DNA of 64,000 nucleotides from Protea cynaroides (GCA_028583415.1 CM053270.1:47942663-48006662), one strand, 5' to 3'. Numbered from the stretch's first letter, positions 1 through 10,877 are shown. The notes: generated by a model not told the origin, from the sequence alone. Made by a program: numbers and translations.

Positions 1-224
1 TTATTCAATTTCCAGTAGTCTATACACAGTCGAACGCTACCGTCCTTCTTCTTCACAAATAATACTGGCACTCCCCATGGTGATATACTAGGTCTCATAT
101 AACCCTTGTCCAGTAATTCCTGTAACTGTACCTTTAATTTCATCAGATCAGTAGGAGTCATTCGATAGGGTGCTTTATATACTTGTGCGGCTCTGGGTAT
201 AATATCTATAACGAACTCTGTCAC
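1..224 (-). pseudogene. Ty3 reverse transcriptase, N-terminal fragment (element A)
   Basis: On the minus strand this encodes the start of a Ty3/gypsy reverse transcriptase: the LLDKGYMRPSISPWGVPVLF segment, followed by VKKKDGSVRLCIDY. This is the conserved stretch ahead of the catalytic palm. It continues from the protease linker at 225-704 but is separated from it by an in-frame TAA, and the rest of RT lies outside the window. The family role is copying element RNA into cDNA inside the Gag particle. Because of the stop it is a dead copy. Confidence 0.85.
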
Positions 225-800
225 TTAATCGGGTGGTAGTCCTGGTAGCTCCTCAGGAAATACATCTAAAAAGTCACGTACAATATCAATATCCTCCATT
301 CGTGGTACTTCCTTGGTGAGATCAACCACGGATACTAGATACCCAACTCCTCCTTTCTCGAGGCATTTTTTAGCCTTTAATGCAGAGAGGATGAGTTTTT
401 GTTTACGGGGAAGTTTGGTTCCCGCAAAACTAAACTCTGCTCCTTCTTTATCTTTAAATGTCAGCTTCTTTTCTGTACATAATAGGTTTGCAGAATGCCG
501 AGCTAACCAATCCATTCCTAAGATAATGTCAAAGTCTACCATTTCGAGTTGAATCAGGGTTGCATCCAAAATCTTCTCGCCGATAAGAACTGGACATGGT
601 CCATAACCTTTTTCTAATTCCACTTCTAATCCCATAGGTGATCGTACAAGTAATTTGTAGTCTAAAGATCTGAGGGGTAGATTTAGTTTCTTTTCAAATG
701 CCACTGATATAAAAGAATGAGTAGCTCCAGAATCAAAGAGTATTCTAGAGGATGTGCCATTAATAGGTACAATAATTGTGATTTGTTTTAATTTAGTCTA
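225..800 (-). pseudogene. Ty3 retropepsin-like protease and protease-RT linker (element A)
   Basis: The minus strand reads LFDSGATHSF (about 720-745). This is the catalytic aspartate motif of plant Ty3 retropepsins. It is followed by the second half of the fold ending in DIILGMDWLARH, and then by a linker ending DVFPEELPGLPPD, which always precedes RT in these polyproteins. The family cleaves the Gag-Pol precursor. The frame is open for about 160 codons and is bounded by a stop just after the linker. It is collinear with gag upstream (higher coordinates) and RT downstream, so it is part of one gag-pol read from right to left. Confidence 0.88.
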
Positions 801-839
801 CATGCTCACACAGTGTAACGCAAAATGAAAGGTTCAGGT

Positions 840-2111
840 CGTACCTGTGACCACATCAGGTGATGCGGCAGCATCTTCAGATGTAACTACATAAACCTTT
901 CCTTGTTGTAGCTGCTTCATGGGCTTAGGACATTCTCTGGAATAATGTCCCACTTGATTGCAGTTATACCATTTTACTCCTTCATTATTTTGCTTTTGTT
1001 GAGGTTGGACTGTTGGAGTAGTCTTGGCTACAGCATTGAATCCTTAAGTACGAAAGGGTTTGAATGTCTTTGTGTTCCCTCCGTTATAAGAATTTCCATT
1101 TGGCCTCTTGATACCTCTATTCTGAGCAAAATAGCTCTCTCTCTGGCTCGATTCTAATACTCGAGCAATCTACACTGCTTCATTATAAACCTTCTTTTCC
1201 AGCCCCAAAACATGCTCTCGAATGCTTCTCCTAAGTCCCATGACGAACCTTCGGGTTTTAGAATTTTCCTCCTGCATGCTAGAGGGAGCAAAGAAAAACA
1301 GCTCATCATAACGCTGTTGGTATGCATCCACCGTCATCTGTCCCTGATACAGACTCAAAAACTCTCTTTCCATAGTATCTCTGAAACTTCTGGGAAAATA
1401 CTTCTCGAAAAATGCCTCTTTATAGATAGCCCATGTCAATTGGGCGTGCTTGGTTAACAGATAAGTTCGAGTAAACTTCCACTAGTGGTGTGCATCGCCT
1501 TTCAGCATATATGTTGCACACAATACTTTTTCCTCCTCATTAACTGTCATCATCATAAAATTCCTCTCCATCTTGTCGATCCAATGAGCTGGGCACAAAG
1601 GATCCACTGGCTTGCCATTATATTCCTTAGGCTTCATTTTCAAAAAATACTTGATCAGTCGAGAGTGGTCCAACTGATACTGAGCATAGGCCCCATACAT
1701 AGGTGGTTGGTACTGGTAGCTGCCTTGGGCTACCTCAGGGTTCTGTAATGGAGCTTGCACAACTAGCGTTTGAGGTGCTTGGGGTACCGTGTTGCTACCC
1801 CCTGGTACTGTGCTAGCTTGTCCGGATGGCATAGGTGTAGTATGTGTAGCTGGAAAAACCATTCCTATAGCAGCTTGCATATTGGCTTGCACCTGCTGTA
1901 TTTGCTACAACTGTTGTGCCAGGTTCATTACTGCTATGGCCAAATCTATAGGTGGGGCTGGCAAGTTTGTAGGATTTTCCTGGCCATTAGCTCCTGGTGT
2001 TGCCATATTCTGATTCTCTTATACTTCAGGATTTTCATGGCTGTCTTCCTCTACAGGTGGTGGTGGTGGAATTGGGTTATGGCATCGCCTAATTACTCTT
2101 CGCCCAGCCAT
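840..2111 (-). pseudogene. Ty3 Gag with zinc knuckle (element A)
   Basis: Likely start is the ATG at 2109-2111 on the minus strand. A Pro/Gln-rich N terminus is followed by the retrotransposon gag core (FLKMKPKEYNGKPVDPLCPA, then WIDKMERNF, then YFPRSFRDTMEREFLSLYQG) and a nucleocapsid knuckle near 930-965. The knuckle reads W-Y-N-C-x4-G-H-x4-C, so the first zinc Cys is replaced by Trp. At least five in-frame stops interrupt it (around 1035, 1160, 1480, 1905 and 2020). Most fall where relatives have Gln. Gag forms the virus-like particle; this copy cannot. Confidence 0.85.
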
Positions 2112-2244
2112 TTCCTGTTCTGGTGGTGGTAGTGTCTGAAAAACAATCATAGAACATGTGAGGCAATCAATATAAGTCATTCCCAAGTCAAAATCCAACT
2201 AATCAATGTAAAATTTTAACTTTTCAAGTCATTCAGTGAAAATA

Positions 2245-2480
2245 CTGAATTTTCTATCGTAGGGTCGATGGTAGGGTCGCTCAATGTTCGACCCCAGGGT
2301 ATGCTACCTCACAAAACCCTGTCAGCTCACCGAGAGCCTAGGGTCGATCATAGGGTCGGTATATGTCCGACCTTAGGTCCGACCACACGATGTCTGTCAG
2401 ATCACCGAGAGCCTAGGGTCGATGGTAGGGTTGGTCGTAGGGTTGCACATTTTGTCGAATTCTGCGACCGCACGACCCAG
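2245..2480. repeat. GGGTCG/CGACCC motif block in the leader of element A
   Basis: The hexamer GGGTCG and its complement CGACCC/CGACCT occur many times in about 230 bp. A roughly 75 bp unit containing CACCGAGAGCCTAGGGTCGA appears twice (about 2320 and 2395). The same motif dominates two blocks in this element's own LTR (5983-6165 and 6630-6790). The block lies just upstream of the antisense transcription unit described next. It could act as an enhancer or as a target for a silencing factor; that is inference. Confidence 0.7.
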
Positions 2481-2559
2481 AATTAGGTTTTTAAACCCGA
2501 TTTTGGAGTCATTTCTTACTCTTTCTTCTTTCCTCCAATTCAACTCGCTTCCCCTGAGT

Positions 2560-3073
2560 TGCTACAGTATCGACCCCTAGTGTTTGGTGATTATTTCTTC
2601 AATTCACGACTTCCGTTCCTTTCCTTCAGGTATGCTCTCTACTGTTTCTCTTTTAAGCTTTCAAAACTAGGTTTTTCTCCATTTATAGTGTTTTCTTCAA
2701 ATTAAATTTTTTTTAACCGTAAAAATTTGATTTTTATTGGGGGCTTTTGCTATTGGCCACCCAATGGACGAAAGCCCTTAAGAAAATTTGAGTTTCATCG
2801 GTTGGTTTTTGAGAAACTTGAAATTTTCCTCTTTTGACCTAATTTTTGGGATTTTTCCAATTTATTGAAATTTCTTAAAATTCGATCTTCCTAGTTTAAA
2901 TTTCCAACTGTATGAGCTTTGCAGGATGGTTTGGAACATATGTAAGTCCTCCTGCCCAGCTGTTTGAGTGAAAAGTGAGGCTTTTGGCCAAATCATGCTG
3001 TTATAATGCCGAAATTTTGAGTTTTTCACCATATCTAATATCTTGTTTATTTTTCTGTGTCTTTGCAGATAAC
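2560..3073 (+). other. Putative 5' UTR and intron of the antisense leader gene
   Basis: On the plus strand a good splice donor (TTCAG^GTATGC at 2628/2629) and a pyrimidine-rich acceptor (TCTGTGTCTTTGCAG ending at 3069) flank an AT-rich 441 bp stretch. The next ATG begins four bases after the acceptor, at 3074. This suggests that the antisense ORF is expressed from its own spliced transcript, running against gag. The splice sites fit the plant consensus; their use is inferred. I see no clear TATA box upstream. Confidence 0.45.
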
Positions 3074-4324
3074 ATGGCTGGTACTAAGGTTCCCAGAGCT
3101 CATGATCCCATTCATTTTCTCTCTAATGAGGCAGAGGCTCAGTATGCTCGTTATGAGCGTAAGAAGGTGGAAGGGGGTCGCTGTGTAAACTTGGCTAGTC
3201 TAGCCTTGTTTAACGTAGAGGGTGCCTTTGGTGACATGGGTTGGCTTCCCGTGATCACATATGAGGCTTATACCTATCCTGCTTTGGTGAAGCAGTTCTA
3301 TTGCAACCTCCAGGTAGTGGGTGATAGCAATGATACAGACAGGGGTAGGGAGCTCAAGATCACCAGCTATGTGAAAGGGGTGGAAGTTTCCTTTAACTGC
3401 CAGCAGTCGGTTAATCTCCTAGGCATATCAAATGACGGTCCCTTGGTGTACTGTGATCCTAAGGAACCCAATTCATATCCTTGATGATGCGTGCTGAGAT
3501 TGATAGCCAGCTTCTTAGAGGTGATCGCTGGGAGATGAAGGCAATCAACCTACGGCCAGAGCCTCGGGTGTACTGCAAGATCATTCAACACAACCTGATT
3601 CCCTAGAGTGGCCATTATTATAGGATTTCTCAGTTGACCCAGTATGTCTTGTACTGCATTTGCACTAGGCAGTCGGTCTACATTATTATCCGGACGATGA
3701 TACGTGCTACGATGCCTGGTCATATAGGCAACCTGCCTATGGACATCTGATCACTACTCTGCTCACACGCCTACACGTCGACTTATTGGATGAGAGGATT
3801 CATGAGGATACTTTCTCTTCTGAATTGGACTGGGTGACCATCTGCAGGATGGGGATGCGAGATGCGTAGGTCAGTGATGATGAGAGGAATGCTCTGGTGC
3901 GTCCCTGTACCCAGGTAGAGATGGCAGACGCCGAGGCGGCAGCAGCAGCAGCAGGAGTCCATGGGGGTGATGCTGAGGATGATGATCGTATGTATATGGA
4001 TGTAGGCGCCATACCTCCTCCATCACCACCGCATTCTACTGGGGCTGGCCCATCTCGGATCCCTTCACATGCAGCTGGTCCTTCGCACCCACCATCTGAT
4101 GATGTGATGCGACTGCTGTGTGAGATTAGAGAGGCTCAACGCATGACTGATTGGAGAGTAGGAGAGCTTCTTGATGCCCAGCGCGTGTCTGATCAGCGGA
4201 TGGCCGACCTGACAGCTAGTCTCCAGGTGACCCAGACTCAGGTAGCCTAGCTGACTAGAGTGTATGCTGAGGATTACGATAGAGATCGCGAGGCACCTCC
4301 TCCTCCAGCACCTCCAGCTCCATG
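3074..4324 (+). pseudogene. Antisense leader ORF, 'putative plant transposon protein' family (copy 1)
   Basis: Begins MAGTKVPRAHDPIHFLSNEA and holds a region of about 250 residues that resembles the plant-only family catalogued as 'putative plant transposon protein' (TYPALVKQFYCNLQVV; LKITSYVKGVEVSF; EMKAINLRPEPRVYCKIIQH). An acidic Ala-rich linker, a Pro-rich stretch and a possible coiled coil (VMRLLCEIREAQRMTDWRVG onward) follow, ending at a TGA at 4322-4324. Frameshifts near 3480 and 3745 and stops near 3604, 3868 and 4248 make this copy dead. It lies between the PBS and gag, on the strand opposite to gag-pol. Its function is unknown. The position is the same in two other copies in this window. 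Confidence 0.75.
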
Positions 4325-4598
4325 ATGCACATTTTCTTTTTGTTTTTCCTTGTACTACAGAGTAACTGTTCGGATTGTGGACCATACTCTGATTTGGATA
4401 TGTATATACGTTGTTTTTTATTCGATGTGTGTATGAAACTTGTTTCTCATCTTAATAGTGCATTATTCTCTTTCGTAATTTTGTCTCATAGAATACAAGT
4501 ACTTATAGTGTGTTATTATTACAGCTTTTAAATTTTATCTTAACTCAGTTCATGAACTTTTTGTGAAAGTATATCGGTTTAATAGATAGGGCCCGAGA
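4325..4598. other. AT-rich spacer between antisense ORF and PBS
   Basis: Downstream of the antisense ORF stop is about 270 bp of AT-rich sequence with no ORF of note. The corresponding spacer follows the second ORF copy (24470-24754) and contains the shared phrase CGGATTGTGGACC in both. It may hold the 3' end and polyadenylation signals of the antisense transcript, and on the minus strand it is the first transcribed leader after the PBS. Confidence 0.4.
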
Positions 4599-4610
4599 GC
4601 TCTGATACCA
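4599..4610 (-). promoter_or_regulatory. Primer binding site (initiator Met-tRNA), element A
   Basis: On the minus strand the 12 bases read TGGTATCAGAGC, the standard plant PBS matching the 3' end of initiator Met-tRNA. It lies three bases inside the LTR edge at 4614, which fixes the adjacent repeat as the 5' LTR and the element as minus-strand. Confidence 0.93.
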
Positions 4611-4613
4611 AGT

Positions 4614-6908
4614 TGTCACACCCCAATTCTGCACCAACCAGAATGGTGTGATGAACTGTTAATAAACCAACGGTTCAATCAGGATCTCGAATAGACTGTG
4701 TCCGTTTGCTTAAACCATACACATCCTCAATCATAATCAGAGTAAATAAATAATAGCGAAGTCTTTATACTAATGAACTGAGAGTCTAACAGTGGTAACA
4801 TAAATAAATTATCCAATTATCTTCAAAAGACTAAGACATAAAATAAAATAATTTATTCAATTACATCGTCTGAATAATTCAAATAAAATCTAATCGAAGA
4901 CGCATGAGTTGCACTCGCACGACGAATCATGCGACTCCATCATAACTTCTGCATCCATCGCCGCAGCATGTCCGTACATCAGAGCATTCATATAGTCCTC
5001 TACCATTGTACCTACATCATCAACTAAAAAATATTCGACGTTGAAAGGGTGAGCACACATCACGGCTCAGTGAGCAAACAAAACAATGCAACAAACATAT
5101 GCATGCATTCAATTCATATCTTTGGTTTGGTTCATAAGTTTGCAATGTGCAATAAAAAGGTTTGGTAGCCGCCGCAGCTCTATATGGTGTGTAAGCCCAC
5201 CCAATGGATCAAACACCATTGTCATCCACATCCACCCCACCAAGGAATAGGGATAGGGCTAAAGTGCTTAGGACCGCACTGCATCACACTTCCCCTGATG
5301 CCCTACCCATATCAACACGTAAGCCCCTATTGGCGAGGGCTTGCAAACTGGGCTCGCAACTAACCAATCCTAATGTCAAATAGTGTATCCAAGGCCTCAC
5401 CCTAGCATCCCTCAATACGTCCATAGAGATAGAGCTAAGGTCCCTTGACAGAGTCAGAGACTACACAGTCCGAGACCACCTCCCCTGATGCCTTACGACA
5501 TAATAGTTCTGCTAAGGTAATGGCGATACGACGATGTCAGTGGACAAGACTTGAGTAGAGATAGAGCTAAAGTGCTTAGGATCGCATTGCATCACACTTC
5601 CCCTGATGCCCTACTCGCATCAAGTACACTAACCACACACAAACATTCACATGCCTATTCCTAGCATCATCATCATCATCATCATCATGTTATAAATAAA
5701 CAAAATTAAATATGTATGAACATTAATAGTAGGAATATTGGATGACATGTGAAATGCACAATACACGCATACAAGCATAGAATCATTCATGGGATTGGAC
5801 TCAATATACAAAAGCAGTTTATTATTAACCAATTAGTTTAGGCCTTGCTCCCTCACCTTTGATTGATCGTAGATCCTTGTCCAAGCTTTATGAATCACTT
5901 TTAAATCACTGAAAAACCTAATCAAGTTGATAGATTTTAATTAGAATTAATTCCCTTAAGTTTATACTAACAGAAGCTGAGGGGTCGCAGGTGGGGTACC
6001 ACCTGGGGTCTTAGTTTCTGTGACCACAGGGTGTAGGGTCAGACATACTTCGACCCTACGTGCGACCACACCCTCCCTGAAATCTTTCTGAGGGCATGTG
6101 GTCGAACAGGTAAGTCTTGTGGGGTCGAATATCATGCAACCCTACGTGTGACCACACGTGTTATGACCAACCTTTCACTCTTAAGTCCATTCCTTCATGT
6201 TCGAATCCTTTGGCTTATCTTCATAGTCTTTTCTATGATTGTTCTATGGCTCAAAACTACAATTTTTACACTATCTATTGTTCACAATGATTTTCTCCAT
6301 GGATTCTCTTGGAATTTGTCCATGGATGGATGATTTGGATTTCTCCTAATCCTATCTTCATCGTGAATTATTCTAGGCTCTTAATTCATATAGGGAATTA
6401 GGTTCATACCTTAGGCTTACTGAGATTCAGAGTTTTCTCTGAACTTTCCTCTTCCTTGGTCTTCTCTTTCTTCTCTTCTCTTTCTCTCACTTTTAATTAG
6501 GGTTCTAAAAGGAGTGAAAGAGGCTAAAAGACGTCCTATTTATAGAGAAAAACCATCCATAATAAGCCCCAATGAGTTTAGGAAAGACCCCCCTTCGAAT
6601 TAGGAAGGTTTCCTAATTTCGGTTTCTGACTGTTTTCGTAGGGTCGGATGTAGGGTAGCAGAATCCGTCGACCCTACATTTTTAAAACATCCGACCCCAT
6701 GACCAAAAGTCATGGGTTGGACTCTTTTGAGGTGGGGTCGGTCACACCTATTTAGGCATGCGACCACACACTCATATTTGACTGTTTTTGAGTTAAATTT
6801 CATACCTAGTCTTGTGGTTTCTTCACGCACTTGGTCCACTTAGCTCGACCATGATAGGTAGACCTGGTACAAGGTGGTAAGACCGGTTAGTTCGATATGG
6901 GTCTTACA
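4614..6908 (-). repeat. 5' LTR of element A (2295 bp)
   Basis: Bounded by TGTCACACC on the left and GGGTCTTACA on the right (TG...CA). It is recognisable as the same family as the repeats at 14777, 24770, 25136, 32571, 35357 and 61778. It contains the shared tract around CACGGCTCAGTGAGCAAAC, a (CAT)n run at 5664-5689, two GGGTCG-rich blocks (5983-6165 and 6630-6790) and a TATA box between them. The left edge is followed by the PBS. The outer right edge cannot be checked for a target duplication because the other end of the element is outside the window. Confidence 0.9.
6537..6544 (-). promoter_or_regulatory. TATA box of LTR A
   Basis: On the minus strand the sequence is CTCTATAAATAGG, a textbook plant TATA box, about 365 bp inside the U3 edge of the LTR. 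The equivalent site in LTR D is 27088-27095 and in LTR F (TATAAAAG) 37216-37223. It probably directs genomic RNA synthesis of the element. Confidence 0.7.
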
Positions 6909-7317
6909 GTCACTGCCCAGGCCCTCTTCATTCCAGGGTGACCTAGGTTGGTCATCGCCTAGTCTGACACTCGGCTAGCTACAATTGGCTGGATGATCGA
7001 TTATAGTAGGGAAAAGATCATAGTCTTTAATATTTTTCCAAGGGTTAAGGCAATCCAATGAAAGGGCATCAGATGGTGGGGGGGGTTAAGCTGGGTTTGT
7101 CTTCTTGTAATAGGTGGGATCATAGGACGCAAGGAGACAGGTGGGTTGACACAGGCTTTGTCAGCAATAGGTGTCACCGAAGAGGTATGGTAGGTGGCCA
7201 TGGGAGGGGAGATGTCAAGGGTGTTTCTTTCTTTGTCTTGGGCTACATTGGTTAGGCCTCTAGGATGGGGAGTGTGTCTAATGGATAATGTCCGAGTGGG
7301 CGAGGAGACAGAGTCCT
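6909..7317. other. Unassigned sequence between two elements
   Basis: About 400 bp between the right edge of LTR A and the start of homology to the LARD-like LTR. It is G-rich near 7070-7250 and has open frames below 70 codons with no recognisable domain. It is not repeated elsewhere in the window. It may be old host sequence or the remains of whatever truncated the LARD LTR. Confidence 0.4.
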
Positions 7318-10300
7318 TATCATTAATGAGAAACTTGGTTGCACCAATGGTGGATCAAATTGAAAATAAATAAAAGTTACAACTTAAGTCTTAGATACTA
7401 GCATCAGTCGCTAGGGCCGATCGCTAAACCCAATAAGGTAGCAACCAGGATCATCGACCGGGCAAGCCAGATTGGCCTATCCATGGGATTTAATGATTTG
7501 AATCCATTTTGAAAGTTGTATGAGAATATTCTCTGGACCCATGGATGGATCCAATGGGTCCCAGCCTTATCTGAACACCTTAGAGTTGTTAAAGAGAAGG
7601 AACCCTCTAACTCAATTATTTGCCACTTGGCATCTCCCTAGAGTCCCTTACTCTAACTAGGAGTTTACTCTAAGAGGGAGACTTCAATTAGTATGACTCT
7701 TCCTCTAATTAACCTCCCCATTGAGTATATATTCATCATAAAAATTTAACGTATTCTCAAAGGGGGGAATTGAGGAAGAAGGAGAAGTTTTATGGATAGG
7801 AAACTCGAAGAACTGTCAACATCCATTGATACTATCGATCTCTACTCAAACAACTATCAGGTAAAACTCTTTAAACCTTACTATAGCTTCTTAAAGTAGA
7901 GTGTAATACTAGTTTTTGACATCATTCCTTGATGAAGCTCCGTTCTCCATTAATGGTAGAAAAATGTATCGTCTTTCCTATATTGAGAAGGTATATTCTC
8001 GATAGGCGATTTAATGTAAACCTTGAATCCATCTTGATATTAAATTTAAAATTTTGATACGTAGACCTAGGAGGTACATCCCTAATCGACCCTATTAGGC
8101 CAAGTAATAATAAAGTAAATTAATGGTGAAACTCCGAAAAGAGGGACTACCAACGGACTTAAATGGAAGGGGTCCAAAAGCAAGTCTGGATGGAGCCCCA
8201 GAGAAGAAATACATGACTCTGGATAGGCCTCAGACTCCAGCTAGTCGCAACAGCTGGATGGAACACTGGATGGAACCTGTGCGACTGCCAACTTCTAAAA
8301 TGTAAGGAAAATTGACTAGTGCTGGAATCCGATTTTGCATTAAAGTTTTGACCAACCTAAACATGAAATATTGACCTAAAATTTGGAGGTGATATTATCC
8401 TATATGTCTAGTTGATACTGCAAAAATAATGAGGTCGTTTGGACTTAGGATGAGGGAGATATGGTCTCTGCAAGTTTCTATGCACAGATTGAATCTGATT
8501 CTGTAAGTCCAACTTGAAAGACCTAGTTAATAGGGTTACGCTTGTCGGAATGATACGAAATTTGGATGAGACGTTATAAATTTAAGTCTAGTTTCAAGGA
8601 AAATAAACTTGAGGTGATTTGGATCTAGGATCATATACTTATGACTTTTGGAAGAGGCAAATGTTAGGTTTTGAAGGAATGTGGGAGCTGTCTGGACGTT
8701 ACCACGGACGATGGATCCTATGATCCGGTCTATCGATCGACCAATCCCAGAAAGGCCACTAGAAGTGGTCGAATGTAGTGATGGTCATTGCTATTGTATC
8801 AATCAATGCCACGATCGAAAATTGGCAGTATATTCAGACCTTTGTCGGATGCTATGGCAGTCACGATATGTGAGACTGAGGCATCGATCGACGAACCGCA
8901 GACTTCTATTTTTGGTAATGAGTAATGTAGAATTTATAACCAATAATTCCACACTTTGAATAGGTGTAGAGCACACTAAAAACATTGATTATTCTAGCAT
9001 GGACAAGATCGACTCACATGGTACGAAATAACAAGGATAACAAGAACTCAAGAGAGGAACAGAACCCCTGATTTATTTTGGAGTGTTTATAATATGTGAT
9101 TGTTGTGTCGTATATTGCTATGATAACATACCTCCCATTATCTATTCTTCCATGCATTGCATCTATATATGAATCTTGTGATTGCGTAATGATTTATCCT
9201 ATCTTATGATTGTGTGATGATTAATGGTATCTTGCGATTATGTAATGATTGTGACCTAGTGGGCAATGGGGTAATGGTCGAGGACCGCTAGATCCAACTT
9301 GCTAGGCAAATTTGAACAAGTATGTCACTCACCCCTAGTGGGATGACAGCATCTTAGGGGGGCAAAATGGATGGTCTGGGATTCTTGCTAGGATTTGGTG
9401 AGAGGGATACATCGGATGACATGTAGGATTGGTTAGTGCCACTACCCCTGTATGCAACCCTAGCCAGTAGGGGGTCAAGTACTGGTAGAGTAGAGTGATG
9501 AGGGGGAAGGGTCAATCACTGGTCGAACTTTTTTCCCGATTATCATTTTGATTGGGATGTCGCATGGTTTTACTAGGGTTATTGGTGTAGGCTGGTAAGT
9601 GCCCATTCACTCCCGTGCATGGAGGTTATGGTCAGCTTCTGGGAAGTGTGGCTAGGCCTTACCATAGCACACTAGCATACATTATACTTGACCTTGCTTG
9701 CTAATAATCTGATCATATATTTTTTTTTGCTTGCTTGTATCCCAATATGATTCGGCTGACCAGAATGGGACGGCCGTCTTGGTCCTAGGGTACGGTTATT
9801 TTTAGGACTAGTTAGTTGCATAAACCCTATGTTTGTGACCCTGGCCAATAGGGGGTTAGGTACTAGTGTGGGGTTGGGGACGAGGGAGGTGACCTAGCGA
9901 TGTTAATTGGAGCGTCTCCGATTAGGGCCAACCTAAACCAAACTCATGATTGGGATGTCGCATGGGAGCACCAGGTATATTGGTGTAGGCTGGTGAGCAT
10001 CCAAACACTCTCATACGTGGAGGTTATAGTAAGTTTCTGGGAAGTGTGGCTAGGCCTTACCTTAGCACATGACAAACATTACTAGACCATTAAATTGAAT
10101 ACTATCTCATGCATTATTGCTTGCTTGCATTATCTATTCCTCATTGAGCTCAAGTTGGCGAGCACACCCTTGTGTATACACTTTTTTCTAAATTTTGTTG
10201 CAGGTTCACTATGGTTGAATTAATGGAGCTTTTCCTTATGCTACTGGTGATTTCGATGACAAGTGGATGATGTTTGCAACTTGGATTATTTGCTATGCAT

Positions 10301-10706
10301 GTGTCTTCAGAGGCCAAGTTGAAGATTAATAAAGTGTTAATTTAGTTTTAGTACCCTTGATCGAATATGTTGTCCATATGTGTTCTAGTATTTTATTGAA
10401 GTAGTATATTATGTCTTGAGTCTTGTTGAAACAGAATAACATATGTTACTATTATATAAATATGAATAAGACATGTTACTATTATATAAATATCATTAGA
10501 ATCCATCAATAATACCCAGAATTTATATAAGTCTTTTATTGTATTTTATATTTTACTCTGATTATGTGGTTGTGATTGTGTTATGGGATGAGGTGGTGTG
10601 ATGTGTATCCTACGTCATGATTGTGTCGGCTACTAGGACAGCTATAAGCGTTCTATTCACAACCCTGGCGTGTGCCAAAAGAAAAATAAAATTTTAGGGT
10701 ATGACA
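7318..10706 (+). repeat. Left LTR of LARD-like element (about 3.39 kb, 5' truncated)
   Basis: Aligns along its length with 18893-22286. It ends GGGTATGACA followed by AACT and a PBS on the plus strand, so it is a 5' LTR. About 85 bp of its start are missing compared with the right LTR. It contains three units of a CTTGTGATTATGTAATGATT-like sequence near 9175-9250, and an internal duplication about 380 bp apart (near 9460-9670 and 9840-10075). Near 10145 it carries the CATTGAGCTCAAGTTGGCGA tract that resembles the reverse complement of the chromovirus LTR tract, so the two families look related. No coding potential. Confidence 0.82.
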
Positions 10707-10709
10707 ACT

Positions 10710-10721
10710 TGGTATCAGAGC
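10710..10721 (+). promoter_or_regulatory. Primer binding site of LARD-like element
   Basis: TGGTATCAGAGC on the plus strand, three bases after the LTR end at 10706. It matches plant initiator Met-tRNA and defines the direction of this element as plus. Confidence 0.92.
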
Positions 10722-10877
10722 ATGATGCTCCATCACACTTTACATCACATCCATAGCATGTAACACCACTACTTGGGTAAACTAATGGTTAGGGTTTAAT
10801 TAAAAACATTATAAGAACAAACATAATAGTAACATGAAACTCTTTTGATAGTTGCAAAAACCAAACTAAAAAAAATA

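Noticed and set aside
10710..10721. tRNA gene suggested by the initiator-Met-like sequence
   Set aside because: Only the 12-base primer site is present; no cloverleaf. The same holds at 4599, 22290, 24755 and 52335.
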